A stretch of 64,000 bases of DNA from Herbaspirillum rubrisubalbicans (GTDB taxonomy: Bacteria; Pseudomonadota; Gammaproteobacteria; Burkholderiales; Burkholderiaceae_D): the NCBI RefSeq assembly GCF_003719195.1, contig NZ_CP024996.1:2914001-2978000 (forward strand), written 5' to 3'. Under the pieces are notes generated by a model. It did not search any database. It had not been told where the DNA came from and saw only the letters and a list, made by a program, of their open reading frames with translations. The translations under genes and the position numbers were made by a program. Shown in pieces: positions 1 through 8,737 of this stretch. Positions within the stretch are counted from its first letter, which is position 1; every line of letters begins with the position of its first letter.

Positions 1-788
1 GGCCCGCTGATGATGTTCATGCCGATGGGCTGCTCCTTGAGACGTTGCAGGTCGCTTACCTGCTGGGCAGAAAATCCCAGCGAGCCCAGGTCCAGGTTTT
101 CGCCAACATCGTTGTACAGCAGCCGCAGTACCATCAGGCTGCCCTCATTGGTCGGTACGGTGGCGATGCGCACGCCATACAATTCCGGTGGCAGCTTGTC
201 GCGATCGGCGATGCTGGCGTCCTGGCGTTCGGTCGGTTTGTAGGAACTGTCCGAGACCGAGGTCATGGCGCCATATAAGGTAGCCAACAGCCGCTCACCG
301 TATTCACGGGTCTGTCCTCCTACTGGCAACAGATCGTTGTGAATGCGGAAATAGATCTCCGTGCAATTCTTCCGCACCCGCAGGTGGATGTCCGAGGCAC
401 GCACCCTGCAGGCCTTGTTGAGCATCTCCTTGGCCGTGACCTGCATCATCGAATGTTCCTGATTGCGCTCGGCCTGGAGCGGCAATCCATTACTGTTGAT
501 GCGCCGGATCAGCTCGATGCTGGCCTGGACCTCTCTGAAGGGGTGGCCCATGCGTTCCAGGCGCCCGCGATAGGACAGTACATGAGGATTGAATGCCTGT
601 CCGGCGACCACCAGCAGGCGGCCGTCGCCCAGTAGGCAAAGCAGCTTTTTTTCTTCCGGCCTGGCCTCCAGGCTGCCGGAATTGCTGAGGATGCCAAGTC
701 CACACAGGGCCTGCAGATCGTCGAGTCCAAGTGTGGCCTGCCCCTTGCCCACCGCTTGTCCCTCCTGCCGTTCGGCATGTTGGATCAT
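1..788 (-). CDS. pilQ: PilQ-type pilus assembly ATPase, N-terminal part (cut by window edge)
   Basis: About 262 residues are visible, from the start MIQHAERQEG to GMNIISG, which is where the Walker A loop (GPTGSGKST in this family) should begin just outside the window. The segment ASDIHLRVRKN and the following region with ERLLATLYG match the N-terminal domain of GspE/PilB/PilQ secretion ATPases, which power pilus assembly at the inner membrane. The start ATG overlaps the pilP stop as ATGA, so translation is probably coupled. No catalytic motif is inside the window, so the call rests on the N-domain and on operon order. Confidence 0.8.
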   Translation of the reverse strand, partial: MIQHAERQEGQAVGKGQATLGLDDLQALCGLGILSNSGSLEARPEEKKLLCLLGDGRLLVVAGQAFNPHVLSYRGRLERMGHPFREVQASIELIRRINSNGLPLQAERNQEHSMMQVTAKEMLNKACRVRASDIHLRVRKNCTEIYFRIHNDLLPVGGQTREYGERLLATLYGAMTSVSDSSYKPTERQDASIADRDKLPPELYGVRIATVPTNEGSLMVLRLLYNDVGENLDLGSLGFSAQQVSDLQRLKEQPIGMNIISG

Positions 789-1288
789 CGGGCGGCACTC
801 CGTGCTGGCACAGCGGGCAGGCCCAGTGCGCTACCCGCGAAGCCGCTATTGAAGCCCACGTTCTGCTGTACATAGGTTCCCAAGCGGATGCGCTTATTTG
901 ACTTGGACATCACCACGACCTCACGCGGCGTCACCGAGACCACCTTCATGCCATTGGACAAGGTGTCACCCTGCTGGACATCTACCACGCTGCCATCGCT
1001 GAGCTGCAGGGTGGCGAAGATATTGGTACCCACGCCTTCAATGGCACGGATCACCGGATCGCCCACCACAACGGGCTGGGTGATGGCCGTGGTCATGTTC
1101 TGCTTGACGGCGATCTCGTTTTGTCGCGTGACGATGTTGGACTGGATCTCCAGCTGTCGTTCGCGGGCCTTCAGCACCAGAGTTTCGGCCTCGATCCGCG
1201 TGAGGCTCTCGGAGATGTTTTCAGCCGAGGCCGACACAACATGCAAGGCCGTGGCCGCGACCCAGATCAGCGCCAATTTATTTCGCAT
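785..1288 (-). CDS. pilP: PilP-like type IVb pilus biogenesis protein
   Basis: A 167-residue protein. I chose the start MRNKLALIWV because it gives a clean signal peptide (cleavage likely after SASA) and has GGAGGG seven to eight bases upstream; a longer upstream start exists but reads into non-conserved sequence. The body has a short coiled-coil stretch (about residues 30-65) and a small beta-domain (GVGTNIFATLQLSDGSVVDV) like the HR domain of PilP/GspC proteins. It is probably periplasmic and links the PilN secretin to the PilO inner-membrane complex. It overlaps pilO by 11 bases and pilQ by 4. Confidence 0.75.
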   Translation of the reverse strand: MRNKLALIWVAATALHVVSASAENISESLTRIEAETLVLKARERQLEIQSNIVTRQNEIAVKQNMTTAITQPVVVGDPVIRAIEGVGTNIFATLQLSDGSVVDVQQGDTLSNGMKVVSVTPREVVVMSKSNKRIRLGTYVQQNVGFNSGFAGSALGLPAVPARSAAR

Positions 1289-2543
1289 AGATCGTTCCCT
1301 CCAAGGACCACTCGGCCCCGTGATAAACAAGTTTTTCTACCCGGACGCCCGGGCGGCTGAGCATGGTGGCAATGTCGGCGGGCGCCATGCCATGTGCACT
1401 GATGGAAAACAGAAAAGAGCGCCAGCGGGGTTGCCACTGCTGTTGCTGTGCCTGTAGCTTCAGCGGAGGTACCTCGCTCAGCTTCATGGGCAGACCAATG
1501 GCCTGGAACCGCGACATCAATCCTTCCAGGGTCGGCTGCGCCTCGCCCAATATGTCGTTATCACCGCTGGACATCGACAGCGCACGGACATAGCTGGCCT
1601 TGTCGCCGCTGGCATCGATCATTGCTTCCGGTACCTGGGCTCGCAGCAGCGCAATCGTCGAGTCGCCGCGCAGCCAGCTGTAACTTTGACGTTCCGGCGT
1701 GCAGAGATAGCTATCCAGTTGCCAACCACCGGCGGTCAGATGATCGAACCGATCCATACAGGTCTTCACCATCAGCACGGGCAGTGGTATGTGCGACCAT
1801 GGATGCGCGGCGGCCGACGCCTCGCGCTGTATCTGCTCGCGTGCTCGCGCGATGGCCAGTTCACTTTCACGTTCGACCTGCTTTTGCTGGTAATAACGCC
1901 AGGCTAGCCATCCGCCCGCGGCCACCAACAGGACCGCGGTGACGCCCAGCGCAGTGGGCAGCCAGGATGGTAGGCCATCGATCTGATACAGACGCCACCA
2001 CTTGTGCACGCGGATGCTGCCATCCTTCTTGCGCGGAATCAGGGTGGCGATAGTGCGGGCGTTGAAATTGTGGAAGCCCATATCGACCAGTTCCGGCTCG
2101 CCGATGACCACATTCCATCCACCCAGCGCATAGTCGGAGTGCAGCCGGTCGAGTACTTCTTCCTTCTCACCCACGAAGTCGCCGTTGGGCAGGAAGTTGG
2201 CGTCGCGCACCGCGAGGTACAGCCATTTTCCGTCCGGAAGCATGAACGCCCCCAGCCAGTTGTGGACCGCCTGCTGCTCGCCGTCGTAGAAGGCGCCCTC
2301 GATGGCCAGTGTCTTGGAGACGATCGCCGCCAGCGAGAACATGCCGCAACGCCCGCCCTCCCGACTATGCGCAAAACCAGCCTGGGCGGTGGAATGGTCC
2401 ATGCGGATAACCAGCAGATCGGAATCGATCTTGCGGCCGAGATCAATGGCCTCCTTCTTCAGTTCGCGCGGACGCGACAGGGATTGCCAGAAAAGCCCAC
2501 AGACGAACCTGTGCTTTTCTATCTGGGTAACATAGCTCGCCAT
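1278..2543 (-). CDS. pilO: PilO2-family pilin accessory protein
   Basis: A 421-residue bitopic inner-membrane protein. The N-terminal half (about residues 1-190) is a soluble domain typical of R64-type PilO2 proteins (IEKHRFVCGLFWQ, GAFMLPDGKWLYLAVRD). A single transmembrane helix lies near residues 205-225 (LPTALGVTAVLLVAAGGWLAW), followed by a short coiled coil (YYQQKQVERESELAIARAREQ) and a periplasmic domain. It belongs to the inner-membrane platform of type IVb pili. It sits 17 bases after pilN in the same operon. Confidence 0.8.
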   Translation of the reverse strand: MASYVTQIEKHRFVCGLFWQSLSRPRELKKEAIDLGRKIDSDLLVIRMDHSTAQAGFAHSREGGRCGMFSLAAIVSKTLAIEGAFYDGEQQAVHNWLGAFMLPDGKWLYLAVRDANFLPNGDFVGEKEEVLDRLHSDYALGGWNVVIGEPELVDMGFHNFNARTIATLIPRKKDGSIRVHKWWRLYQIDGLPSWLPTALGVTAVLLVAAGGWLAWRYYQQKQVERESELAIARAREQIQREASAAAHPWSHIPLPVLMVKTCMDRFDHLTAGGWQLDSYLCTPERQSYSWLRGDSTIALLRAQVPEAMIDASGDKASYVRALSMSSGDNDILGEAQPTLEGLMSRFQAIGLPMKLSEVPPLKLQAQQQQWQPRWRSFLFSISAHGMAPADIATMLSRPGVRVEKLVYHGAEWSLEGTIYAK

Positions 2544-2560
2544 GGCTCGGTTCCTATTCC

Positions 2561-4285
2561 TCAGATCGCAGCCATGGCCACCGGCGTAATGAGCACGACG
2601 ATGATCTCCTTGTTATTCTGGCCATTGACGCCACCACCGAGCAGGAAATTCCGGGGCGTCCCTACCCCTTTGTAATCGAGGTTGTCATCGGTCTGTTCAA
2701 AGCCGCTGATGATGAGTGTCTCGTTGGACTTCATTGCCACGCGCTGCAGGAAATTGCGGGTATCGAGTTCTGGGGATTCAATACGGCTGCCATTGCTTTC
2801 GATCTGCCTGATGCCGCGCAGGGTGGAGATGTCGGTAGAGAACTGCAGCATCACCGTGCCGTTGGTCAGCACGTGCGGCAGGATGCTCATATTGAAGCCT
2901 GCCGTCACCACCCCTGGAATCAGGGTGGTCGTGGTACCGACCTGGGCCACGATCGAAGTCTGCGAGGATTGCAGGTAACTGGTCTGGCGCGCCACCTGCA
3001 CCGGTACTGGCTGATTGTTCAGGGTCACCACCGAAGCGGTGGTCTGGCGGCGCACCTTGCCTTGTTCAGACAAGGCATCGATCACCGCCGTGGTCCCGGA
3101 GAACTTCGACGAACCGACGATACCCGCCGTGAAATTGCCTGAACCAGGCGAGGCTGGCGTGAAGCTGTTGCTGATGCCGAAGTTACGATTCAGGCTGTTG
3201 TAGACCGCCCCCCAGTTGATACCGTATTCGTCGGAATGCGACAGACTTACCGAGAGCACCGTGACATTGATGGCAATCTGCCGTGACAGGGCCTTGTTCT
3301 CGCCATCAATGTAGGCGGCGATCTTGTCGAGAGAATCCGGAGTATCAACCACGGTGATAGCGCCTGTGGCAGGCGATGCGAGTACCTTGCCATAGGGTGA
3401 GAGCATGACCTTGATGGCATTCTCGATGCCGCTGTAGACCGACAGCTTCGAGGCGACCCCGGTGTTCTGGGAATTGTTGGCCGACACCGCGCTGCCACTG
3501 GAACTGCTGCCACCGCCGCTGCTGCCTCCACCGGAGACACCACCGGTGGATGTTGCGCCACTGGTCACGGTGGCCGTGAAAGTGGAGTCGCCCGGAATGG
3601 CATTGATCTGGAAGTTACGCGATTCGGTGTGGAAGAACTGAATCGTCCCGTCAACGTATTTCCAGGAGACGCCGAAACGCGCAGCTGCGGTATCGAGCAA
3701 GCCCTTGAGCGAACCATTGGCATAGGAGATCCGTACGCCCGTAGAGGCATCCCCCGGCAGGGACAGCAGTTGCGGCGTCGGCGCGGCCGGTAACGGTAGG
3801 CGAGCGGTACTAGCGGCAGGCGTACCAGGTGTGGCAGCCGGTGTATTCTCGCCAGGCAATCCAGGGGGCAGCGGCTGGGTGGCATTGAACCCTGTCAGCC
3901 CCGGGCGATTACGAAACGCCATGCCGGCCACTTCCTGAGTGTCGGCGGTAACCCTGCTGGGGATACCGGTACGCAAGGTGATGCGCTCGGCCAGTTCGCT
4001 CAGCGAAAAGAGGGTGCGGTCGAACGTGGTGGGTTCGTAAAAGATGGGCGGTAATGCCGGCTGCCCCAGCTTGACCACATTCTTGCCCAACCAGATCCCC
4101 GTGTCGTGGGTCACCAGCGGCGCCGAGGGCATCACCGCCCCCGGGGCCGTGCGCCCCACTTCCTTGACGAGGCTACCAGTCTTGTCGGTCGCGCCGTCGA
4201 TCTCGGCTTCCATCTTGTTGATGGCGGTGCATCCGCCCATGATCACCACCAGCGGCGCCAGCGCCCAGTATTTCGACATCATCAT
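2561..4285 (-). CDS. pilN: PilN-type lipoprotein secretin of a type IVb pilus
   Basis: A 574-residue outer-membrane secretin. It begins with a lipoprotein signal (VVIMGGC, lipobox Cys about residue 19) and has N-domains rich in Pro/Thr in the middle, a Gly/Ser-rich insert (about residues 245-260), and a C-terminal secretin domain with VPVQVARQTSYLQS and TLIISGFEQT. Length and lipobox fit PilN/BfpB-type secretins, the channel through which the pilus exits. The start overlaps the pilL stop. It is distinct from the T3SS secretin hrcC at 5243-7348. Confidence 0.85.
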   Translation of the reverse strand: MMMSKYWALAPLVVIMGGCTAINKMEAEIDGATDKTGSLVKEVGRTAPGAVMPSAPLVTHDTGIWLGKNVVKLGQPALPPIFYEPTTFDRTLFSLSELAERITLRTGIPSRVTADTQEVAGMAFRNRPGLTGFNATQPLPPGLPGENTPAATPGTPAASTARLPLPAAPTPQLLSLPGDASTGVRISYANGSLKGLLDTAAARFGVSWKYVDGTIQFFHTESRNFQINAIPGDSTFTATVTSGATSTGGVSGGGSSGGGSSSSGSAVSANNSQNTGVASKLSVYSGIENAIKVMLSPYGKVLASPATGAITVVDTPDSLDKIAAYIDGENKALSRQIAINVTVLSVSLSHSDEYGINWGAVYNSLNRNFGISNSFTPASPGSGNFTAGIVGSSKFSGTTAVIDALSEQGKVRRQTTASVVTLNNQPVPVQVARQTSYLQSSQTSIVAQVGTTTTLIPGVVTAGFNMSILPHVLTNGTVMLQFSTDISTLRGIRQIESNGSRIESPELDTRNFLQRVAMKSNETLIISGFEQTDDNLDYKGVGTPRNFLLGGGVNGQNNKEIIVVLITPVAMAAI

Positions 4286-4920
4286 TCAGCCCCCTTGGCC
4301 ACGATACGCAAGACCTTGTTACCCTGATAAAACATGGCTTTCATGGGTATCTCGGCACTTTCCATGCTGCGTGCAACGGTACCGACGGCTTCCTCGAAAC
4401 TGCCGTGGACTGTGGTCCGGGTCTCGACCGCATAGTCCACCGGCAGCTCCCAGACCAGTTGCCAGCCAGCCTTGCTAGCCCAGCGTGCCAGTGCGGTATT
4501 GAGGGTCTTGTCAGAGACGATGATCTCCCAGGTCTGCTGCGCGTCTGGCGCCGTGGGGCTCTGTGGCAGTGCTGCCGGCAGTTGTTCGACATCCGGTACC
4601 ATCACCGCGGCATTTTTGCCCTTCCCGCCCGTCGCCGATGCCGCGCCGCCTGCACGCGTCTTCTGTCCATCCAGCTTGGCCAGCATGATCACGCCATTGT
4701 CGCCATTGGCCACGCCCGTCACCCCGGTATCGCAATCATCGGCAAGACTGTCCTCACCGGCCAGCAAGTCGAACCGGCTCGTCACCGGGAACAGATGCTC
4801 GGTGGTAGCCTGGGCATGGGCTGCCTGCATACCACCGACCGACAGGGTGCAACCCAGCGTAAAGGAAAAAATACTTAGTACCCTGTTCATGCATTTGTAA
4901 GTAATTTGTTCTGAATACAT
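4282..4920 (-). CDS. pilL: PilL/TcpQ-domain protein, first gene of the pil operon
   Basis: A 212-residue exported protein. An N-terminal hydrophobic signal (MNRVLSIFSFTLGCTLSVGG, ending near AAHAQA) is followed by a linker and a C-terminal TcpQ-like domain (WEIIVSDKTLNTALARWASK to KVLRIVAKG). TcpQ/PilL proteins help the secretin assemble. The start at 4920 is favoured because AAGGG lies at a good distance; the internal Met at 4890 would give a more standard signal peptide but has no clear ribosome site. It overlaps pilN by four bases. No hrp box was seen upstream, so the operon is probably not under HrpL control. Confidence 0.7.
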   Translation of the reverse strand: MYSEQITYKCMNRVLSIFSFTLGCTLSVGGMQAAHAQATTEHLFPVTSRFDLLAGEDSLADDCDTGVTGVANGDNGVIMLAKLDGQKTRAGGAASATGGKGKNAAVMVPDVEQLPAALPQSPTAPDAQQTWEIIVSDKTLNTALARWASKAGWQLVWELPVDYAVETRTTVHGSFEEAVGTVARSMESAEIPMKAMFYQGNKVLRIVAKGAE

Positions 4921-5242
4921 GACTAACCCTTATGCGTCATTTGGTTGAATTCTTCATCGTCAATATTCTTGTCACGGTTTGCAGCAATACAGAAAGTACT
5001 GTCTACCCGGAATTTCTCCTCGAAGCTGGCTGGCTGAACGTTAATTAGCCCGCTTCTGTTCGTTTGATTTCTTGTTGATAGTAAAGAAGAATCAAGACAG
5101 AGATTCTCAAAAAATATGACCGCTATTTTCTTAGAATCGGCTCTACCTTTTCTTATAAAGTGCGAACGTTCGATTCATCACGACGTCGCTTTTATCGTCA
5201 CCGGCATGTCTTTCAAAGGAGGACTGCCCGGTACACGTTCGC
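4921..5242. promoter_or_regulatory. Intergenic region upstream of the pil operon
   Basis: 322 bases between the end of hrcC and the start of pilL, more AT-rich than the flanking genes. It must hold the minus-strand promoter for pilLNOPQ. It contains the palindrome CGAACGTTCG at 5162-5171. No gene with a convincing ribosome site was found, and no GTGG/GGTTCC pair that would mark an HrpL promoter. I see no clear terminator for hrcC. Confidence 0.4.
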
Positions 5243-7348
5243 CTACATCATCCCGACACCGGCAGGTCGCTTGCACTGGGTCCGCACCCGCGTGGGAATG
5301 CGCAGGCCATTGCCAATGGGACTCATTGGACCTACTGCTGCCGCAGTAGGCACTACGCCTGGAGGGGAGGCAGAGCTATCTGTACCAGCCGTCGTGGTGG
5401 GTGTCGCAGCGGCCACTGTTGTGTCGGTCGCGCCGGTCGCATGTGCAGGCGGCCCCACCGGCAGCACAGGTCCGGTAGTGGTGCCAGGGATCCCCGGAGG
5501 AAGCGGCGGCATCGGTGCAGCAGGTGTAGCAGGCGTGGCAGGCACCGCTGCAGGCGCACCTGATCCAGGCGGTTGATCGGGGGACTTCTCCTTCAGCGCC
5601 CTGGACGTGGCGACATCCAGACCATCGGTACCGGTGATGCGTGGCGTAATGAGGAACAGACGCTCCTTGGTGCTGGTGGATTGTGATTCGCTACGGAACA
5701 GACCGCCCAAGACCGGCAGGTCGCCCAGCACGGGCACCTTCTGCTTGTTCTTGCTCAAGGCCTCGGCCCGATAACCACCAATCATCAGAGTCTGCTGCGA
5801 ATCGATGATAGCCTGGGTACTGATGGTCGAACGGGTGACACTGGTGGATACCGTATTGTTGTTGGAATTGCCGGAGTTGCCGTTGTCATTGCTGTCCAAC
5901 GATCCATCCTCGATGTCCACCTCTAGCCTCACGCGGGTCTGACCACCGTCATGGATGATGCGCGGAATCACGCGCAGCTTGGTTCCGGCAGTGATGTCGG
6001 CCAAGTCCGCCACGCGCTCGCCCACCAGCGAGACATAGGCGCTGCGGCTCAGGTCTAGCACAGCGGCTACATTGTCCAGGGTCAATACGGTCGGTGTGGC
6101 CAGTACATGAGCATCGCCGTTGGATTCCATGGCCTTGAGCCGGGCATAGAAACGCGCGGCGTTGCTGATGAGCAGTGTAGCCCCCGGCAGCGGCAGGTTC
6201 AGGCCTTGCGAGGCAGCAGTGGTGGCATTGATGGTGCTGTTGACCGCTCCGGCGCGCACACCCCATTCGACTCCCATGTCAGAGAGCTTGCTGCGATCGA
6301 TATCGACGATGAGGGCCTCGATCTCGATTTGCTGCGGCTGGACATCCAGCTCGGCGATTAGCGAGGCATACATGTCGCGCTTGTTGATGTTGTCGTAGAT
6401 CATGATGGCGTTAAGGCTGGGATCGGCTTCGATGCGCGGACGCCCCTCCTCTTCGTTACCGCGCCCCGAATCTGCCGTGAAAGAGCCTCCGCCGCGCCCG
6501 CCGTCCATGCCGCCTCCCGGCATCATCAGGTTGGTGCCATTGCCCATGGGCGCTGAAAACAGCGGTGCCAGGCCTTCTCCCGTGTTCTCCCCTATCGGAC
6601 CTCGCTCGTTCTTGGGTAGGCGCGACCGCTTGTTGCTGGCGGCATCGAAGCGCGGCGCAGCACCGGTGAGCTTCTCGCCGCTGCTGGGCCCGAACAGCAG
6701 GTTGCTGAGAATGGTCTTGATGCCGGGGATGGTTTCGGTCTTGCCGCGCGAGGTGATGACACGGTCCATCGCAGTGGCATACTTGAGGCGGAATATCATG
6801 ATCTGCCGACCCTTGCGAGCGGCTTTCTTCTCGCTGGCCGGTAACAGCACATTGCGCGCCAGATCGACGTAGCTGCGCGGGCCACTGATGATGACCACGC
6901 CCTCATCAGGCAACTCACCCCAACCGAAACGCTCGTCATACAGACCCAGCCCGACTAGGGCCGCCTTGGCATCCTGCACCGCATCCTCGCCCACCTCTAG
7001 TCGCTCGGAGGTGTTGTCACTAGCCGATGCCACGTAAAGGGTGTTGTTGTAGACGAACCAGCGAAACTTGTAGGTCGCACCGAGCCGGTTGAGAAACTCA
7101 ATGCCGTTGTCGGCTTTGAGCCGCCCTTTCACCAGGCGCTCGCCCTCACCGCTCATCGACAGCCGTACCCCATAGGTACGGGAAAAATCCTCCAGCACGC
7201 CATTGAGCGTCATGCCATTGGCATTGATGGAGAATCCGCTGTCCTTCCATGCTGCCGGCACTGCTGCATGCAGCGTCGTCCCCCACAGCAGCAGCGCGGC
7301 CAGCAACACGCCCATACCCCACGATTTGATCAACTCGCGGATATTCAT
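5243..7348 (-). CDS. hrcC: T3SS outer-membrane secretin HrcC (SctC)
   Basis: A 701-residue secretin with a signal peptide (LLAALLLWGTTLHAA). N0/N1-type domains include SINANGMTLNGVLEDFSRTYG and VVIISGPRSYVDLARNVL. The secretin core carries DVQPQQIEIEALIVDID, the hallmark VPVLGDLPVLGGLFRS and RLFLITPRI. The last ~110 residues are an unusual Pro/Ala/Gly-rich tail beyond the usual end of the family. HrcC forms the outer ring of the injectisome. Its ATG overlaps the hrpG stop, giving the unit hrpF-hrpG-hrcC as in Pseudomonas syringae. Confidence 0.95.
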   Translation of the reverse strand: MNIRELIKSWGMGVLLAALLLWGTTLHAAVPAAWKDSGFSINANGMTLNGVLEDFSRTYGVRLSMSGEGERLVKGRLKADNGIEFLNRLGATYKFRWFVYNNTLYVASASDNTSERLEVGEDAVQDAKAALVGLGLYDERFGWGELPDEGVVIISGPRSYVDLARNVLLPASEKKAARKGRQIMIFRLKYATAMDRVITSRGKTETIPGIKTILSNLLFGPSSGEKLTGAAPRFDAASNKRSRLPKNERGPIGENTGEGLAPLFSAPMGNGTNLMMPGGGMDGGRGGGSFTADSGRGNEEEGRPRIEADPSLNAIMIYDNINKRDMYASLIAELDVQPQQIEIEALIVDIDRSKLSDMGVEWGVRAGAVNSTINATTAASQGLNLPLPGATLLISNAARFYARLKAMESNGDAHVLATPTVLTLDNVAAVLDLSRSAYVSLVGERVADLADITAGTKLRVIPRIIHDGGQTRVRLEVDIEDGSLDSNDNGNSGNSNNNTVSTSVTRSTISTQAIIDSQQTLMIGGYRAEALSKNKQKVPVLGDLPVLGGLFRSESQSTSTKERLFLITPRITGTDGLDVATSRALKEKSPDQPPGSGAPAAVPATPATPAAPMPPLPPGIPGTTTGPVLPVGPPAHATGATDTTVAAATPTTTAGTDSSASPPGVVPTAAAVGPMSPIGNGLRIPTRVRTQCKRPAGVGMM

Positions 7349-7761
7349 TTCATTCCCCCGGACTGAGACAACAGTTTGTAGAAGCGTTCTTCGTCGCGCT
7401 TGGCATGTTTATCCTGGCTGGAGTGCGTGCGGGACATCGCGGCGCGCCATAGGGCGAGCTGGTTGAGGATCTGTTCCAATGGCTCAGCCAGGTCATGCCA
7501 GCCACTCGCACCGGCAATCCAGCGCGACAGCACCAGTCCCGCATCCTGCTCCCAGCCAAGGCCAGCCTCAAATTCCCTGGCACTCTGAAAACTCACGCGC
7601 ATGGCGTCGGCCAGTGCACTGTCGGTGGGCTGGCCGGCCAGGTAGACGCCTAGCTCGGCGCCCTCTGGCTTGACTCGAAGAAATACCGTTTCACCATCGA
7701 TGACGACAGGTTCATCCAGCGGCAGGGTCTGCAGCCAGTGGTCTGGGCTTTCCATGGACAT
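7345..7761 (-). CDS. hrpG: HrpG-like T3SS protein
   Basis: A 138-residue acidic protein between hrpF and hrcC, matching P. syringae HrpG in position and length. HrpG proteins are thought to be small cytosolic regulators or chaperone-like factors. The N-terminal half has a beta-rich pattern (PVVIDGETVFLRVKPEGAEL) and the C-terminal part is helical (LAEPLEQILNQLALWRAAM). No catalytic motif is visible. The name rests mainly on synteny. Confidence 0.7.
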   Translation of the reverse strand: MSMESPDHWLQTLPLDEPVVIDGETVFLRVKPEGAELGVYLAGQPTDSALADAMRVSFQSAREFEAGLGWEQDAGLVLSRWIAGASGWHDLAEPLEQILNQLALWRAAMSRTHSSQDKHAKRDEERFYKLLSQSGGMK

Positions 7762-7765
7762 GGTG

Positions 7766-8002
7766 TTACTTGGTTTCGTTGAGTACCGTCTTCAACGGCT
7801 TTTGCAGCAGATTGAATTGGGCGCTCATAGCGCTCTTGGTGACAGATTGCTTTTGCAGCAGATCCATGAAGGCAGCCGGATCGGGCATCTCGCCGTCGGC
7901 CTGCTGGCGGTTAAAGTCGTTGATCTTCTGGCTGATCTCATCGAACTTCTTGTCCATGTGACGCAGATTCTGCAATACCGGATTGCTCGACATGTCGCTC
8001 AT
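7766..8002 (-). CDS. hrpF: HrpF-like small T3SS protein
   Basis: A 78-residue, cysteine-free, largely helical protein (LRHMDKKFDEISQKINDFN; FMDLLQKQSVTKSAMSAQFNLL). Size and position, first gene of hrpF-hrpG-hrcC, match HrpF of group I Hrp systems. It is a small component, possibly a helper or chaperone of the pilus subunit. An hrp box lies 35-63 bases upstream of the start. Confidence 0.7.
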   Translation of the reverse strand: MSDMSSNPVLQNLRHMDKKFDEISQKINDFNRQQADGEMPDPAAFMDLLQKQSVTKSAMSAQFNLLQKPLKTVLNETK

Positions 8003-8036
8003 CTCCTCATGTGGATGACAGGGGGCTTACGGCAGG

Positions 8037-8065
8037 TAGGTGGCAGCGACACGGGATTCGGTTCG
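8037..8065 (-). promoter_or_regulatory. Candidate hrp box for hrpF-hrpG-hrcC
   Basis: Minus strand reads CGAACC-N16-CCACCTA. This matches the HrpL consensus GGAACC-N15/16-CCACNNA with one mismatch, the first base. It lies 35 bases upstream of the hrpF start. Confidence 0.6.
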
Positions 8066-8094
8066 GATTTTTTGGAAAGTCTGTACCTTCCCGT

Positions 8095-8703
8095 TCAGGA
8101 CGGCGCCTGCTCTTTGAGGCGAGCGCTTGCCCCCGCCAAGCCATCACGCAAGGCCTGCACCGCCAGCGCAAAATCGCTGCGCCACTCTCCGCTGGCGGCT
8201 TCCAGCCGGCAGCTGCCAGGAGCTAGCGCGGAATCGGTCTGCATTTCCCAGGATGAGGCCGGCAGCAGAGGCTGATCGTCGGGGTGTACCCACAGCACCG
8301 CCTCATGCAGCTTGGGCGGCGCCTCCTGGCGTATCCTACGGAGCATGGCAGTAATGCGTTCGCGTGGCGTGAGCTCCAACAGCAGGCGTTCCATAACTTC
8401 CTGCGCGAGGTCCACCACCACTTCCTCGATGCGCTCAAGCATGTCGTCCTGCGCTTGCCGCAGCCCTTCCAGCAATACAGCGCCCTGCTGCGCGACCTCC
8501 TGCTGCTGTCGCATGACGACGTGCCCGGCCTCCTCTTCGGCCTGCTTACGTACTTGCGCAGCTTCTTCGCGGGCCTGGGCCAGCATCTGTGCAGCCAGTT
8601 GTTCCGCATCGCTGGTCACAGTCAGCCCAGTCAAGCGCAACACACCATTGGCTGGACGCAGATGGTCGGGCAGGGTCACTCGCTGCACGGCAAAGTCGCT
8701 CAT
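8095..8703 (-). CDS. hrpE: HrpE (SctL), stator of the T3SS ATPase
   Basis: A 202-residue protein of the SctL/FliH family. A long helix rich in Ala/Glu/Gln (AEQLAAQMLAQAREEAAQVR) precedes the conserved C-terminal V1/FliH-like domain (DLAQEVMERLLLELTPRERI; VHPDDQPLL). It binds the HrcN ATPase in the cytosol. I chose MSDFAVQRV at 8703; an in-frame start at 8754 would overlap hrpD but adds non-conserved residues. It is the last gene of hrpB-hrcJ-hrpD-hrpE. Confidence 0.85.
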   Translation of the reverse strand: MSDFAVQRVTLPDHLRPANGVLRLTGLTVTSDAEQLAAQMLAQAREEAAQVRKQAEEEAGHVVMRQQQEVAQQGAVLLEGLRQAQDDMLERIEEVVVDLAQEVMERLLLELTPRERITAMLRRIRQEAPPKLHEAVLWVHPDDQPLLPASSWEMQTDSALAPGSCRLEAASGEWRSDFALAVQALRDGLAGASARLKEQAPS

Positions 8704-8737
8704 GGGTTCTTTACTTTCCTCAAAACGTTGGGGGAAA

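Noticed and set aside
2549..2554. GGTTCC before pilO as a possible hrp box
   Set aside because: No CCAC-type second half at 15-16 bases, so it is a chance match inside the pil operon.
5975..5980. GGTTCC inside hrcC as a possible hrp box
   Set aside because: It lies within the coding region and no second half is at the right distance.
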